Source: Phaeobacter sp. QD34_24 (lineage in GTDB: Bacteria; Pseudomonadota; Alphaproteobacteria; Rhodobacterales; Rhodobacteraceae). Taken from it: DNA of 64,000 bases. Under the pieces are notes generated by a model. That model saw only the letters and a list, made by a program, of their open reading frames with translations. It was not told where the DNA came from and ran no database searches. The position numbers were made by a program, and so were the translations under genes. The stretch covers positions 81,880 to 145,879 of the forward strand of contig NZ_JARCJD010000005.1 in assembly GCF_028890115.1 (NCBI RefSeq), written 5' to 3'. Positions 54,297 through 63,665 of this stretch are shown here, in pieces. Each line of letters starts with the position of its first letter. Positions within the stretch are counted from its first letter, which is position 1.

Positions 54297-54423
54297 GTGA
54301 CACTCGAAACCGGGCGGGGCGTCCGAAGCGGGTGCGTGGACAGCAGCGCCCTGACCTTTGGGTCACGCACGGTCTGTTCCATGCCTCCCCCCGTTGCCCT
54401 GCCCCCTTTGCGCGGAGGGCGCG

Positions 54424-54837
54424 ATGATACCCAGACCCAAAACACATCGGATCGCGGTGAGCGATTGCAGGCACACAGGCGCCACCTGCCCCGCGCTAGA
54501 ACGCATGCTGAAGGCGCTGTGCCAGGCGCTGAACAGCGCAAAGGGCCTGACCGACGAGGATTTTGAGATCAGCGGAGAAAGCCAGTTGGATGGCTGCGAC
54601 AGACAATGTGCCGCCAGGTTCTTTGCCTCTCACGACCGCATTCGCGTGTTCGGCGGTGCCGAGGCATCGGCCCAGCAGTCCGGTCTCGAGCGGTTTGCCG
54701 ACATGCTCCTGACCTCTGAAGGCAGCGCCTTGCCCGCCGGGTGTCTGCCCTCCCCGCCATGCGCGATGGGTCAAGCCCTCCCCCAGAAGACGGCCCCGGA
54801 TACGGCCAGCTACAGCATCGATGCACACCAGCCATGA
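54424..54837 (+). CDS. DUF1636-like cysteine-rich protein under B12 riboswitch
   Basis: A 137-aa protein starting MIPRPKTHRIAVSDCRHTG. Cysteines at 15, 22, 33, 58 and 62 in DCRHTGATCPAL and DGCDRQCAARF resemble the thioredoxin-like [2Fe-2S]/metal-binding fold of DUF1636, a family seen near cobalamin genes (established association, mechanism unknown). GGAGG is 5 nt before the ATG. It is the only gene between the riboswitch and a gene on the opposite strand, so it is the sole riboswitch target here. Confidence 0.72.
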   Translation: MIPRPKTHRIAVSDCRHTGATCPALERMLKALCQALNSAKGLTDEDFEISGESQLDGCDRQCAARFFASHDRIRVFGGAEASAQQSGLERFADMLLTSEGSALPAGCLPSPPCAMGQALPQKTAPDTASYSIDAHQP

Positions 54838-54951
54838 CCGTGGGATCGTGGACTGTGGGAGCGTAGGTTGTGGGTTCCTTTCCTCTTCAGCTGGGAAACA
54901 TTCAGACCTAAGCCTAGGAAACGCCACCGCAGCGCGCAAGGCGCGCTGCCG

Positions 54952-54999
54952 GGCCCAACGGGCCTATGCCCCCCCTTGGGGGCGGTGGCCGGGCGGGAG
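54952..54999 (+). repeat. Candidate REP-like intergenic element, copy B
   Basis: GGCCCAACGG (54952-54961), 30 nt, GGCGGGAG (54992-54999), with an internal hairpin GCCCCC-CCTT-GGGGGC. It matches copy A at 4829-4876 in end motifs and spacing while the internal stem differs. Confidence 0.45.
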
Positions 55000-55061
55000 A
55001 GCCTCGTTGCACGGATCGCCTGTCAGTTCAGCCCGGTCCCGTTGCCGCAAGACAGGCAAGA

Positions 55062-55583
55062 TCAGCCACCTGTCGCCCAGGCCATTTGCGCTTCCGTCTC
55101 GATGGCACAGGGGCGTGTCATGCGCAGCCGGGCAAGGGCCTTCTCTGGCACCTCTCCGCATTCGATCAGCAGACGCAGCACCGCCATGCCGGACCGCCCG
55201 CAGCCGCCACGACAATGCACCAAGACGCGGCCGCCGCCCTCCAGCGCCTGCCGGGCCGAAGCGCTGACCGCGCGCCAGGATCTGCTCACCTCGCGATCGG
55301 GCACCCCGAAATCGGTAACGGGCAGATGGGCCCAGCGGCTTCCCATGCTTTGGAAATCGACCCCCAGGGTTGCCGCTCCGACCGCCACATGTTCGGCCTC
55401 GGTGGTCAGGGAGATGACCAGGCCGGGCTGCCAGTCGTGAATAAGCTCCATGTCCCCCTTGTAGTCGCCCATGGCGCCCGGCAGGGGGCAAAGCGCCAGG
55501 ATCGCGTTGGCAGCCGATAGCGCATAGATCGTAAAGGGCACGACGGCCTGATCAGGAGATTGATCCGAATGCGTTTCACCCAT
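55062..55583 (-). CDS. Cysteine-based protein phosphatase (dual-specificity-like)
   Basis: A 173-aa tyrosine/dual-specificity phosphatase. The P-loop VHCRGGCGRSG carries Cys124, Arg130 and Ser131; the likely general acid is Asp91 in VTDFGVPD. The substrate may be a phosphoprotein or a small phosphorylated molecule. It is divergent from dnaX with 164 bp between starts. Its stop region faces the B12-controlled gene. Confidence 0.88.
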   Translation of the reverse strand: MGETHSDQSPDQAVVPFTIYALSAANAILALCPLPGAMGDYKGDMELIHDWQPGLVISLTTEAEHVAVGAATLGVDFQSMGSRWAHLPVTDFGVPDREVSRSWRAVSASARQALEGGGRVLVHCRGGCGRSGMAVLRLLIECGEVPEKALARLRMTRPCAIETEAQMAWATGG

Positions 55584-55747
55584 GGAACATCTTCCACCAC
55601 CTCATCTGCGTCAGCCACGCCCCGGCGCGGCATGGGAAAACTGTGCCACCGGCAACGCCAGGCGGTCAACAGCGGTGGACGAACCCCTCTGGCTTGCCTA
55701 CCCTGTAGCGCGGCCCCAACGACCACCCGAATCCGGCACGAGACAGC

Positions 55748-57592
55748 ATGATCGACACTCCGACCCCCGACCAGGACACCCCAGCCACCGATTCCGCGCA
55801 GGAGGCCCCGGTCCAGTATCAGGTCCTCGCGCGCAAGTATCGCCCGGAAACCTTTGCCGATCTCGTCGGCCAGGACGCCATGGTGCGCACGCTGAAGAAC
55901 GCCTTTGCGGCAAACCGCATTGCCCAGGCCTTCATCATGACCGGCATTCGCGGCACCGGCAAAACCACCACCGCACGAATCATCGCCAAGGGCATGAACT
56001 GCATCGGGCCCGATGGCACCGGCAGCCCGACAACCGAACCCTGCGGGGTCTGTGAACATTGCGTGGCGATCATGGAGGGGCGCCATGTGGATGTGATGGA
56101 GATGGACGCCGCCAGCCGCACCGGCGTCGGCGACATCCGCGAGATCATCGATTCGGTGCAGTACCGCGCCGCCTCGGCCCGCTACAAGATCTACATCATC
56201 GACGAGGTTCACATGCTGTCGACCAGCGCTTTCAACGCGCTGTTGAAGACGCTGGAGGAACCCCCCGCCCATGTGAAGTTCATCTTCGCCACCACCGAGA
56301 TCCGCAAGGTGCCGGTGACGGTGCTGTCGCGCTGCCAGCGTTTTGACCTGCGCCGGATCGAGCCGGAGGTGATGATCGACATGCTGCGCCGGATCGCCAC
56401 CTCCGAAGGGGCCGAGATCGCCGAGGACGCGCTGGCGCTGATCACCCGCGCCGCCGAAGGCTCGGCCCGCGATGCGACCTCGCTGCTGGACCAGGCGATT
56501 TCCCATGGTGCTGGCGAAACCACCGCCGATCAGGTGCGTGCCATGCTGGGTCTGGCCGACCGGGGCCGGGTGTTGGACCTGATGGACATGATCCTGCGCG
56601 GCGATGCGGCAGCGGCCCTGACCGAACTCAGCTCCCAATATGCCGAGGGCGCCGACCCGCTGGCAGTGCTGCGTGATCTGGCCGAGATCACCCATTGGGT
56701 CTCGGTCGTGAAGATCACCCCCGATGCCGCCGAAGACCCCACCATCAGCCCCGATGAGCGCGCCCGTGGCCAACAGATGGCCGCGGCCCTGCCGATGCGG
56801 GTGCTGACCCGCATGTGGCAGATGTTGCTGAAGGCGCTGGAAGAGGTTGCCGCCGCGCCCAATGCGATGATGGCCGCCGAAATGGCGGTGATCCGCCTCA
56901 CCCATGTGGCCGACCTGCCCAGCCCCGAAGAATTGGTCCGCAAGCTGCAGGACATGCCGCCCCCGCCGCCCGGTGGCGGGGGCGGGGTGCCCATGCACGG
57001 CATGGGCGCGCCTGCGGCGAGCGGGGGAGGCGGGGCCTCGGCTATCGCCTCGTCCCCGCTGCAAGGCGCACCGGGCGGTGGCCCCTCCGGCGGCATGACC
57101 ATGTCGCATGGTCAGGGGCAGGTCACCGCGCTGGCTCCCGCCGCGCAAAGCGCCCTCGCCCGCTATCCGAGCTTCGAGCACGTGGTGGAACTGATCCGCA
57201 CCAACCGGGACGTGAAACTTCTGGTGGAGGTGGAGACCGGTGTGCGCCTGGTCTCCTACCAGCCCGGCCGGATCGAGTTCACCCCCCATGCGGACGCCCC
57301 CCGCGATCTGGCCGCCCGCCTTGGCACCGCCCTGCAGAACTGGACCGGCAGCCGCTGGGTGGTCACCATCGCCCCCAATGGCGAGGCGCCGACCATTGCC
57401 GAGATCCGCGATGCCGCCGAGAACGCCCTGCGCGAAAAGGCCACGGAGCACCCCCTGGTTCAGGCAGTCCTTGAAAGCTTCCCCAAGGCAAAGATCACCC
57501 GCATCCGCACCGCGGAAGAACTGCAGGCCGAGGTCCAAGCCGAAGCCCTGCCCGAGGTGGAGGACGAATGGGACCCCTTCGAGGACAGTTGA
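55748..57592 (+). CDS. dnaX: DNA polymerase III subunit gamma/tau
   Basis: A 614-aa clamp-loader ATPase. Walker A GIRGTGKT at 66-73, zinc Cys85/99/102/105 (CGVCEHC), DEVHMLS and SRCQRFDLRR follow. After the ATPase domains a Pro/Gly-rich linker (near 400-450) leads to a tau C-terminal domain (FEHVVELIRTNRDVKLLVEVETGVRLVSY). dnaX-ybaB-recR is a common bacterial order, present here. Confidence 0.95.
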   Translation: MIDTPTPDQDTPATDSAQEAPVQYQVLARKYRPETFADLVGQDAMVRTLKNAFAANRIAQAFIMTGIRGTGKTTTARIIAKGMNCIGPDGTGSPTTEPCGVCEHCVAIMEGRHVDVMEMDAASRTGVGDIREIIDSVQYRAASARYKIYIIDEVHMLSTSAFNALLKTLEEPPAHVKFIFATTEIRKVPVTVLSRCQRFDLRRIEPEVMIDMLRRIATSEGAEIAEDALALITRAAEGSARDATSLLDQAISHGAGETTADQVRAMLGLADRGRVLDLMDMILRGDAAAALTELSSQYAEGADPLAVLRDLAEITHWVSVVKITPDAAEDPTISPDERARGQQMAAALPMRVLTRMWQMLLKALEEVAAAPNAMMAAEMAVIRLTHVADLPSPEELVRKLQDMPPPPPGGGGGVPMHGMGAPAASGGGGASAIASSPLQGAPGGGPSGGMTMSHGQGQVTALAPAAQSALARYPSFEHVVELIRTNRDVKLLVEVETGVRLVSYQPGRIEFTPHADAPRDLAARLGTALQNWTGSRWVVTIAPNGEAPTIAEIRDAAENALREKATEHPLVQAVLESFPKAKITRIRTAEELQAEVQAEALPEVEDEWDPFEDS

Positions 57593-57785
57593 ACGGCAGA
57601 GCCTGTCCCGCGCCACAATAGTGGCACCCGGACCTATTGAGGGATGCCAACGGGAGCCTGCACATCCATGATGTGCCGCGCGGCGGGCGGGAACTGCCCC
57701 GTGAGTTCAGACGCCATGCAAATCCCTTGTGCCAGGGCCCCGCACCCCATATCTAGGCACCAAACCAGACTTCAGGAGAGATACC

Positions 57786-58130
57786 ATGCTCAAAGGCCTC
57801 GGCGGTCTTGGCGATATGGCCAAGATGATGAAATCGGCTCAGGAACTGCAAACCAAGATGACCCAGATGCAGGAAGACCTGCACAACGTCATGGTCACCG
57901 GCGAAGCGGGCGCGGGCCTGGTGAAGGCCACCGCCTCGGCCAAGGGCGACCTCAAGGCGCTGGATATCGACCCGTCGATCTTCAATGGCGATGACAAGGA
58001 AATGGTCGAGGACCTGATCCTGGCCGCCATCAAGGACGCCCAGTCCAAGGCGGCAGAAAAGGCGCAGGACGAGATGACCAAGCTCACCGAAAGCATGGGC
58101 CTGCCCAAGGACATCAAGCTGCCGTTCTGA
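57786..58130 (+). CDS. Nucleoid-associated YbaB/EbfC protein
   Basis: A 114-aa DNA-binding protein (MLKGLGGLGDMAKMMKSAQELQTKMTQMQEDL), a coiled-coil helix followed by the YbaB core VKATASAKGDLKALDIDPS. AGGAGA precedes the ATG. Between dnaX and recR, with a terminator after it. Confidence 0.95.
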   Translation: MLKGLGGLGDMAKMMKSAQELQTKMTQMQEDLHNVMVTGEAGAGLVKATASAKGDLKALDIDPSIFNGDDKEMVEDLILAAIKDAQSKAAEKAQDEMTKLTESMGLPKDIKLPF

Positions 58131-58157
58131 GCAGGGCGCAACCTGAGACACCCAGAC

Positions 58158-58182
58158 AAGGCGGCTTCGGTCGCCTTTTTTT
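58158..58182 (+). terminator. Intrinsic terminator after ybaB
   Basis: AAGGCGGC-TTCG-GTCGCCTT, an 8-bp stem (one G-T pair) with a UUCG tetraloop and a 7-T tract. It separates ybaB from recR, which starts 110 bp later. Confidence 0.9.
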
Positions 58183-58291
58183 CTGGCCGCTGCCACAGCG
58201 CAAACAAAAGCCGAACATCTGCCCCTGCTCCCCTTGCCTTTTCCGCCTGCGATGCGCCTATATGGGCTGAAACCGCGAAGGCCGCTCCCGA

Positions 58292-58891
58292 ATGCAAGAC
58301 CGCTCCACCAGCGATATCGAAAACCTGATCGACCTGATGGCGAAACTGCCCGGCATGGGGCCGCGCTCGGCCCGCCGCGCGGTGCTGCACCTGGTGCGCA
58401 AGCGGGGGCTTCTGCTCACGCCGCTGTCAGACATGATGAGCCGTGTGGCCAGCACCGCCCGTGAATGCCTGAACTGCGGCAATGTGGGCACCAAGGATAT
58501 CTGCGACATCTGTGCCGACGAAAACCGTGCCAACGGAGAGCTTTGCGTGGTGGAAAGCGTCTCTGACCTTTGGGCGATGGAACGCGCGGGCGCCTTCAAG
58601 GGACGGTATCACGTGCTGGGCGGCACGCTTTCGGCGCTGGACGCCATCGGCCCCGAGGATCTGCGCATTCCCCGCCTCGTGGACCGGGTCGGCAGCGAGG
58701 CGATCAGCGAAGTGATCCTGGCGCTCAACGCCACCATCGACGGGCAGACCACCGCCCATTACATCGCCGATCAGCTGACCGGCCAGGTCAGGCTCACATC
58801 GCTGGCGCAGGGCGTGCCCATCGGCGGCGAGTTGGATTATCTCGACGATGGCACCATCAGCGCCGCCCTCAAGGCGCGCAAGGACCTCTAG
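58292..58891 (+). CDS. recR: Recombination mediator protein RecR
   Basis: A 199-aa RecR that works with RecF/RecO to load RecA. N-terminal helix-hairpin-helix [20 protein letters not shown], zinc finger Cys59/62/71/74 ([16 protein letters not shown]), and Toprim domain [16 protein letters not shown] and YHVLGGTLS. Confidence 0.96.
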   Translation: MQDRSTSDIENLIDLMAKLPGMGPRSARRAVLHLVRKRGLLLTPLSDMMSRVASTARECLNCGNVGTKDICDICADENRANGELCVVESVSDLWAMERAGAFKGRYHVLGGTLSALDAIGPEDLRIPRLVDRVGSEAISEVILALNATIDGQTTAHYIADQLTGQVRLTSLAQGVPIGGELDYLDDGTISAALKARKDL

Positions 58892-59060
58892 CTCCTCCTG
58901 TATCGGAGAAAGGGTCTCCGGCGCGCCTCGTCGTGAGATCCATGGTCCCTCCCCCGGCTCTCTGTCCCCGCACGCAGATGTTGTGACCCAACGGCGAAAT
59001 TGACAGCAGCCCCGGCCCGGCGATTGACTGCGGACAGGCATCGAATAGGGAGGATCACCG

Positions 59061-60833
59061 GTGACGATCATCAGGGCAGAGAGCGCCGCGATTGTGGCTG
59101 AGGTGCATGTCACGACCGGCCAGGAGGTGCCCGCCGATACGGTCCTGCTGGCCACCGAACTGATGAAGATGCGGCACGAGATCCGCGCGCCTCATGGCGG
59201 CATTGTCCGCACTGTGCACATCAAGGTCGGGGACGAGCTGCAAGGCGGCGCAGCTCTGGTCACGCTGGAACCCGCCGAGGTCGCGGGCCAAACCGCCGCC
59301 ACCAAGGCGGAAGACCGCCCGGATATGGCGGACTACAAGGCGCGGATGGCGCTGTTGCAGGATGAGGCGCGCCGCGATGCCGTTGCAAAGCGCCATGCGC
59401 AGGGCGCGCGCACCGCGCGTGAAAACATCGACGACCTGTTCGATGCGGGCAGCTTCACCGAATACGGTGCTCTGGCGGTGGCAGCCCAGCGCGGCAGTCG
59501 CGATCTGGAGGATCTACAGGCCCGCACGCAAGGCGATGGGATCATCTGTGGCATCGGCACGGTTGCCGGGCGCCGGGTGGCGGCGATGGCGGTCGACTAT
59601 ATGGTTCTGGCGGGCACCCAGGGTTTCAATCACCACCGCAAGATGGACCGGTTGATCGAGGTCGCGGGCCGCGATCAGCTGCCGATCGTGCTCTTTGCCG
59701 AAGGCGGCGGCGGGCGGCCCAATGATGGCGATGCAGCCCTGATCATGGCCGGCTGGCTCAACGTCACTTCCTTTCGCCACTTCGCCGCCTACAAGGGCCC
59801 AAAGATCGGCATCGTTGCGGGCTATTGCTTTGCCGGGAATGCCGCCCTGTTCGGGGTCTGCGATCTGCGCATCGCGACCCGGAACAGCTGGATCGGCATG
59901 GGCGGCCCGGCGATGATCGAAGGCGGCGGCCTGGGCACGGTCGCCCCCAAGGACATCGGCCCCAGCGCCACGCAGGTGGAGACCGGGCTGATCGACATCC
60001 TGGCCGAGGACGAGGCCGAAGCGGTTGAAGCGGCCAAACAACTATTGGGACTTTCACAGGACAAGCCCCAGCCGAAAGAAGGCGACCGCCCGGAACTGCG
60101 CAAGCTGATCCCGGTGGACCGGACGCGCGCCTATGACATGCGCGACGCGATCAACGGTATCGTGGACGAGGACAGTTTCCAGGAACTGCGCCGCGGCTTT
60201 GGCATCGGCATGATCACCGGGTTCGCCCGCCTGTCTGGCCGCGCTATCGGCATTGTTGCCAACAACCCGCTGCACCTGGGCGGCGCCATCGATGCGGCGG
60301 CCGGAGACAAGGGCGCAAGGTTCCTGCAGCTGTGCGATGCCTGGGGCCTGCCGGTGGTGACCTTCTGTGACACCCCCGGTTTCATGGTCGGACCCGAGGT
60401 CGAGAAAACAGGCCAGGTCGCCCATGTCTCGCGGCTGTTCCTGGCGGGGGCGCATTTCAGCCAGCCTCTGGTGACGCTGATCCTGCGCAAGGCCTATGGG
60501 CTTGGCGCCATGGCCATGGCCGGAGGCGGACTGGATCGCCCGCATTTCTGCTGTGCCTGGCCCACCGGCGAGGTCGGCGCCATGGGGTTGGAAGGGGCGG
60601 TGAAACTTGGTCACCGGGATCACCTGGCGGCCATCAGCGACCCGCAGGAACGCGAGGCAGAATACCAGCGGCTGGTCGACTCGCTCTACGAGCGGGGCAA
60701 GGCGCTGAATGCCGCCAGCCTGTTGGAGTTCGACGCGGTGATTGATCCGGCAGAGACACGAGAGGTCCTGCACCGGGCCCTGGCCAGCGCCGGGCCTGCA
60801 TCGCCCGGCCCCCGCTATGCGGATGCCTGGTAA
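59061..60833 (+). CDS. Fused biotin carboxyl carrier-carboxyltransferase protein
   Basis: A 590-aa protein in two parts. Residues 1-70 form a full biotinyl-lipoyl domain with Lys36 in ELMKMRHEIRAPHGG as the biotin site. The rest is a carboxyltransferase (crotonase-fold) of the acyl-CoA carboxylase beta type (LFAEGGGGRPNDGD, GYCFAGNAALFGVCDLRIA, GMGGPAMIEGGGLG, VTFCDTPGFMVGPEVEK). The biotin carboxylase domain is absent and no separate one is in the window. GTG start with GGAGG 7 nt upstream. Substrate unknown. Confidence 0.88.
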   Translation: MTIIRAESAAIVAEVHVTTGQEVPADTVLLATELMKMRHEIRAPHGGIVRTVHIKVGDELQGGAALVTLEPAEVAGQTAATKAEDRPDMADYKARMALLQDEARRDAVAKRHAQGARTARENIDDLFDAGSFTEYGALAVAAQRGSRDLEDLQARTQGDGIICGIGTVAGRRVAAMAVDYMVLAGTQGFNHHRKMDRLIEVAGRDQLPIVLFAEGGGGRPNDGDAALIMAGWLNVTSFRHFAAYKGPKIGIVAGYCFAGNAALFGVCDLRIATRNSWIGMGGPAMIEGGGLGTVAPKDIGPSATQVETGLIDILAEDEAEAVEAAKQLLGLSQDKPQPKEGDRPELRKLIPVDRTRAYDMRDAINGIVDEDSFQELRRGFGIGMITGFARLSGRAIGIVANNPLHLGGAIDAAAGDKGARFLQLCDAWGLPVVTFCDTPGFMVGPEVEKTGQVAHVSRLFLAGAHFSQPLVTLILRKAYGLGAMAMAGGGLDRPHFCCAWPTGEVGAMGLEGAVKLGHRDHLAAISDPQEREAEYQRLVDSLYERGKALNAASLLEFDAVIDPAETREVLHRALASAGPASPGPRYADAW

Positions 60834-60841
60834 CGACGCGC

Positions 60842-60875
60842 AAAAAGAAAGAGCCACGCCGCATTGGCGTGGCTC
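60842..60875 (-). terminator. Intrinsic terminator of trcR
   Basis: On the minus strand GAGCCACGCC / GGCGTGGCTC (60851-60875), perfect 10-bp stem, followed by TTTCTTTTTG. It can also act as a plus-strand hairpin for the carboxyltransferase gene. Confidence 0.9.
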
Positions 60876-60904
60876 CCACAACTCACGAGTGCACAGGCAC
60901 AAAA

Positions 60905-61681
60905 TCAGAAACGGGGGTCGATTCCGTTGTCTTCATCCTCATCGTCGTCATCACCGCCCGCGGGCAGGTTGAAGAAGCTGTCCGCATCACGGATCGGCTC
61001 ATCATCCTTGCGTTCGTCGTCGGAGCTACCGCCCAGAGTGAAGGTCTCAAGCCCTTCGATCGCGCTCGGGATCTTGGGTTCAGCATCCATCTCCAGCGAT
61101 TGCTCGGTCGAGACCAGTTTGCGGCGCTCGTCGTCGCTCATCACGCCGCCCTCGGCAGCCTTCTTGGCGGCGGCCTTCTGCACGGCTGCGTCCAGTTCGG
61201 ACTGCTTGCACAGGCCCAGCGCCACCGGATCGATCGGCTGCATGTTGGCGATGTTCCAGTGGGTGCGCTCGCGGATCGACTGGATGGTCGGCTTGGTGGT
61301 ACCTACCAGCTTGGCGATCTGGCCATCGGACAGTTCCGGGTGGAACTTCACCAGCCACAGGATCGAGTTCGGACGGTCCTGGCGCTTGGACAGCGGGGTG
61401 TAACGCGGGCCACGGCGCTTTTCCTCGCCGGCAGCTGCCGGGTTGAACTTGAGCTTCAGCTTGTGCAGCGGATTGGCTTCGGCCTTGTCGATCTCGTCCT
61501 GGGTCAGCTGGTTGTTCGCGACCGGGTCAAAGCCCTTCACACCGGCAGCCACATCGCCATCGGCAATGCCCTGGATCTCCAGCTCGTGCATGCCGACGAA
61601 ATCGGCGATCTGCTTGAAGCTGATCGTGGTATTGTCCACCAGCCACACGGCGGTCGCCTTGGTCATCAACGGTTTTGCCAT
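60905..61681 (-). CDS. trcR: Cell-cycle transcriptional regulator TrcR (DUF1013)
   Basis: A 258-aa alphaproteobacterial protein: MTKATAVWLVDNTTISFKQIADFVGMHELEIQGIADGD with two HTH-like segments (the second in LSDGQIAKLVGTTKPTIQSIRERTHWN) and an acidic tail (GGDDDDEDEDNG). DUF1013/TrcR is conserved in Alphaproteobacteria and linked to cell-cycle transcription (Caulobacter). A perfect terminator follows. Confidence 0.9.
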   Translation of the reverse strand: MAKPLMTKATAVWLVDNTTISFKQIADFVGMHELEIQGIADGDVAAGVKGFDPVANNQLTQDEIDKAEANPLHKLKLKFNPAAAGEEKRRGPRYTPLSKRQDRPNSILWLVKFHPELSDGQIAKLVGTTKPTIQSIRERTHWNIANMQPIDPVALGLCKQSELDAAVQKAAAKKAAEGGVMSDDERRKLVSTEQSLEMDAEPKIPSAIEGLETFTLGGSSDDERKDDEPIRDADSFFNLPAGGDDDDEDEDNGIDPRF

Positions 61682-61779
61682 GCGCGTATCTCCTTAAAAC
61701 ACGTTTGCCCCACGAACACCCACGTACATCTTTCCCGTCGCCTGAAATAGGCTGCCCCGAGGTCTGGGGCGGGTTTCCG

Positions 61780-61807
61780 TTGTCGGGGAACTTCAGTCCT
61801 ATATAGT
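61780..61807 (+). promoter_or_regulatory. Candidate promoter of the RNase T2 gene
   Basis: -35 TTGTCG (61780-61785), 16-nt spacer, -10 TATAGT (61802-61807), 28 bp before the ATG at 61835. Both hexamers are near-consensus. Confidence 0.5.
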
Positions 61808-61834
61808 CGCCTTGTTTTCATAAGGAAAGAGGCG

Positions 61835-62494
61835 ATGCGCAGGTTCTTGCTGGCAATTGCAACCGTGGTTTCAGGGTTGGTTTCGATCCCCGGGCACGCC
61901 GAAAGCGACCGGGACAGGGAGATTTCGGGAGAGTTCGACTACTATGTCCTGAGCCTCAGCTGGTCGCCCAACTGGTGTGCGATCGAAGGCGATGCCAAGG
62001 GATCGGATCAATGCGATGACCGCCACGATCACGGCTGGACCCTGCATGGGCTGTGGCCGCAGTACCACCGGGGCTGGCCGGATTTCTGCCGCACGGTTGA
62101 GGCGCCCCCCAGCCGCCGTCAGACCGCCGAGATGGCCGATATCATGGGCAGCCCGGGGCTGGCCTGGCATCAGTGGAAGAAACACGGCAGCTGCTCGGGC
62201 CTGTCGTCGACGCAGTATTTCGCTCTCTCGCGAGAGGCTTACGCGCAGGTCACCCGCCCGGCGATCTTTCGCAAGCTGGACAAGACCGTGAAACTGCCCG
62301 CCTCGCTGGTGGAAGAGGCCTTCCTGAAGGAAAATCCGCAGCTGAGCCGCGACAGTCTCACCATCACCTGCCGCGATGGCCACATCCAAGAGGCCCGCAT
62401 CTGCCTGTCGCGCAGCCTTGATCCGGTGCCCTGCGGCCGCGATGTGATCCGCGACTGCACCTTGAAGGATGCGCTCTTTGCGCCGGTCCGCTGA
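61835..62494 (+). CDS. Secreted ribonuclease T2
   Basis: A 219-aa RNase of the T2/S-RNase family, predicted exported (signal MRRFLLAIATVVSGLVSIPGHA). Active-site segments CAS1 WTLHGLWPQ (His71) and CAS2 WKKHGSC (His117 and neighbouring Lys) are intact. Cysteines 48, 60, 85 and 120 fit the conserved disulfide pattern. It probably degrades RNA in the periplasm or medium for nutrient use (inference). Confidence 0.94.
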   Translation: MRRFLLAIATVVSGLVSIPGHAESDRDREISGEFDYYVLSLSWSPNWCAIEGDAKGSDQCDDRHDHGWTLHGLWPQYHRGWPDFCRTVEAPPSRRQTAEMADIMGSPGLAWHQWKKHGSCSGLSSTQYFALSREAYAQVTRPAIFRKLDKTVKLPASLVEEAFLKENPQLSRDSLTITCRDGHIQEARICLSRSLDPVPCGRDVIRDCTLKDALFAPVR

Positions 62495-62542
62495 CCGGGA
62501 GGCGCCAGGGCGCCCCCCGATCCTGCTGTTCAGGCACTGCGG

Positions 62543-63544
62543 TTAAAGGTCCGCGACCTTCAGGACGATCTTGCCGATATGGCCAGAGCTTTCCATGCGG
62601 GCGTGGGCTTCTGCGGCCTCTTCCAGCGGATAGGTGCTGTCCATCACCGGTTTCATCCGCCCCGCCTCCACCAGCGGCCAGACCGCCTCGGCCAGATCCT
62701 GCGCGATGCGCGCTTTGGCAAGATCGCTTTGCGGGCGCAGGGTCGATCCGGTCACCGTCAGGCGGCGGGCCATGATCTGGGCAAAGTTCAGCTCGGCCTT
62801 GGGACCGGACAGAAACGCGATATGCACCAGGCGGCCATCATCGGCCAGCGCCCGGATGTTGCGGGGGATATAGTCGCCCCCGACCATATCCAGGATCAGG
62901 TCAGCACCACCTTCGGCGCGCAGCACCTTCACGAAATCCTCGTCGCGGTAGTTGATCGCGCGCTCGGCTCCAAGATCGAGACAAGCCTGGCATTTCTCAT
63001 CGGATCCGGCGGTGGTGAAGACCCGCGCGCCCAGCGCCGAGGCCAGCTGGATCGCGGTCGTGCCGATACCGGAGGAGCCACCATGCACCAGGAACCGCTC
63101 TCCCGCCTTGAGCCCCCCGCGGGTGAAGACATTGGACCAGACGGTGAAACAGGTTTCCGGCAGGCAGGCCGCGCGTTTCATCGATAGCCCCTTGGGAATC
63201 GGCAGGCAATGGGCCGCCGGGGTCACCACATATTCGGCATAGCCGCCACCGGGCAGAAGGCCGCAAACCTTGTCGCCCACGGCGTATTCGGTGACGCCCG
63301 CGCCGATGGCCACCACTTCGCCCGACGCCTCGAGCCCCGGCAGATCGCTGGCTCCTGCAGGCGGATCATAGGCCCCTGCGCGTTGCAGCGCATCGGGGCG
63401 GTTGACCCCGGCATAGGCCACCTTGAGCAGCACTTGCCCGTGACCCGGCGTGGGAACCGGCCGTTGGGTGAGGGTCAGAACCTCTGGCCCTCCCGGCTGT
63501 GAGATCTCGATCGCGCGCATTGTTTCGGGCAAACCATCGGTCAT
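62543..63544 (-). CDS. NAD(P)H-quinone oxidoreductase (zinc-free MDR)
   Basis: A 333-aa medium-chain reductase of the QOR/TP53I3 branch. AYAGVNRPDALQRAGAYDPP lacks catalytic zinc ligands; the NADPH motif is VHGGSSGIGTTAIQLAS, and the C-terminal RPQSDLAKARIAQDLAE is typical. Start at 63544 (MTDGLPETMRAIEISQPGG) with GGAAAGGA 7 nt upstream. Confidence 0.92.
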   Translation of the reverse strand: MTDGLPETMRAIEISQPGGPEVLTLTQRPVPTPGHGQVLLKVAYAGVNRPDALQRAGAYDPPAGASDLPGLEASGEVVAIGAGVTEYAVGDKVCGLLPGGGYAEYVVTPAAHCLPIPKGLSMKRAACLPETCFTVWSNVFTRGGLKAGERFLVHGGSSGIGTTAIQLASALGARVFTTAGSDEKCQACLDLGAERAINYRDEDFVKVLRAEGGADLILDMVGGDYIPRNIRALADDGRLVHIAFLSGPKAELNFAQIMARRLTVTGSTLRPQSDLAKARIAQDLAEAVWPLVEAGRMKPVMDSTYPLEEAAEAHARMESSGHIGKIVLKVADL

Positions 63545-63665
63545 GCAAAGGTCCTTTCCCTGCCGTAGTATCCTTGATGCCCGTGATAGCACCGGCACGG
63601 GCACACTCAAACCCTGCTGACGTCCTGTTCCAATCTTCGTTGCGTCCCGGCGCGGGCACAGGCCG

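Noticed and set aside
55406..57616. A 736-codon minus-strand open frame over dnaX
   Set aside because: It covers dnaX, whose Walker A and zinc motifs are intact; the antisense translation is low-complexity Gly/Arg/His-rich.
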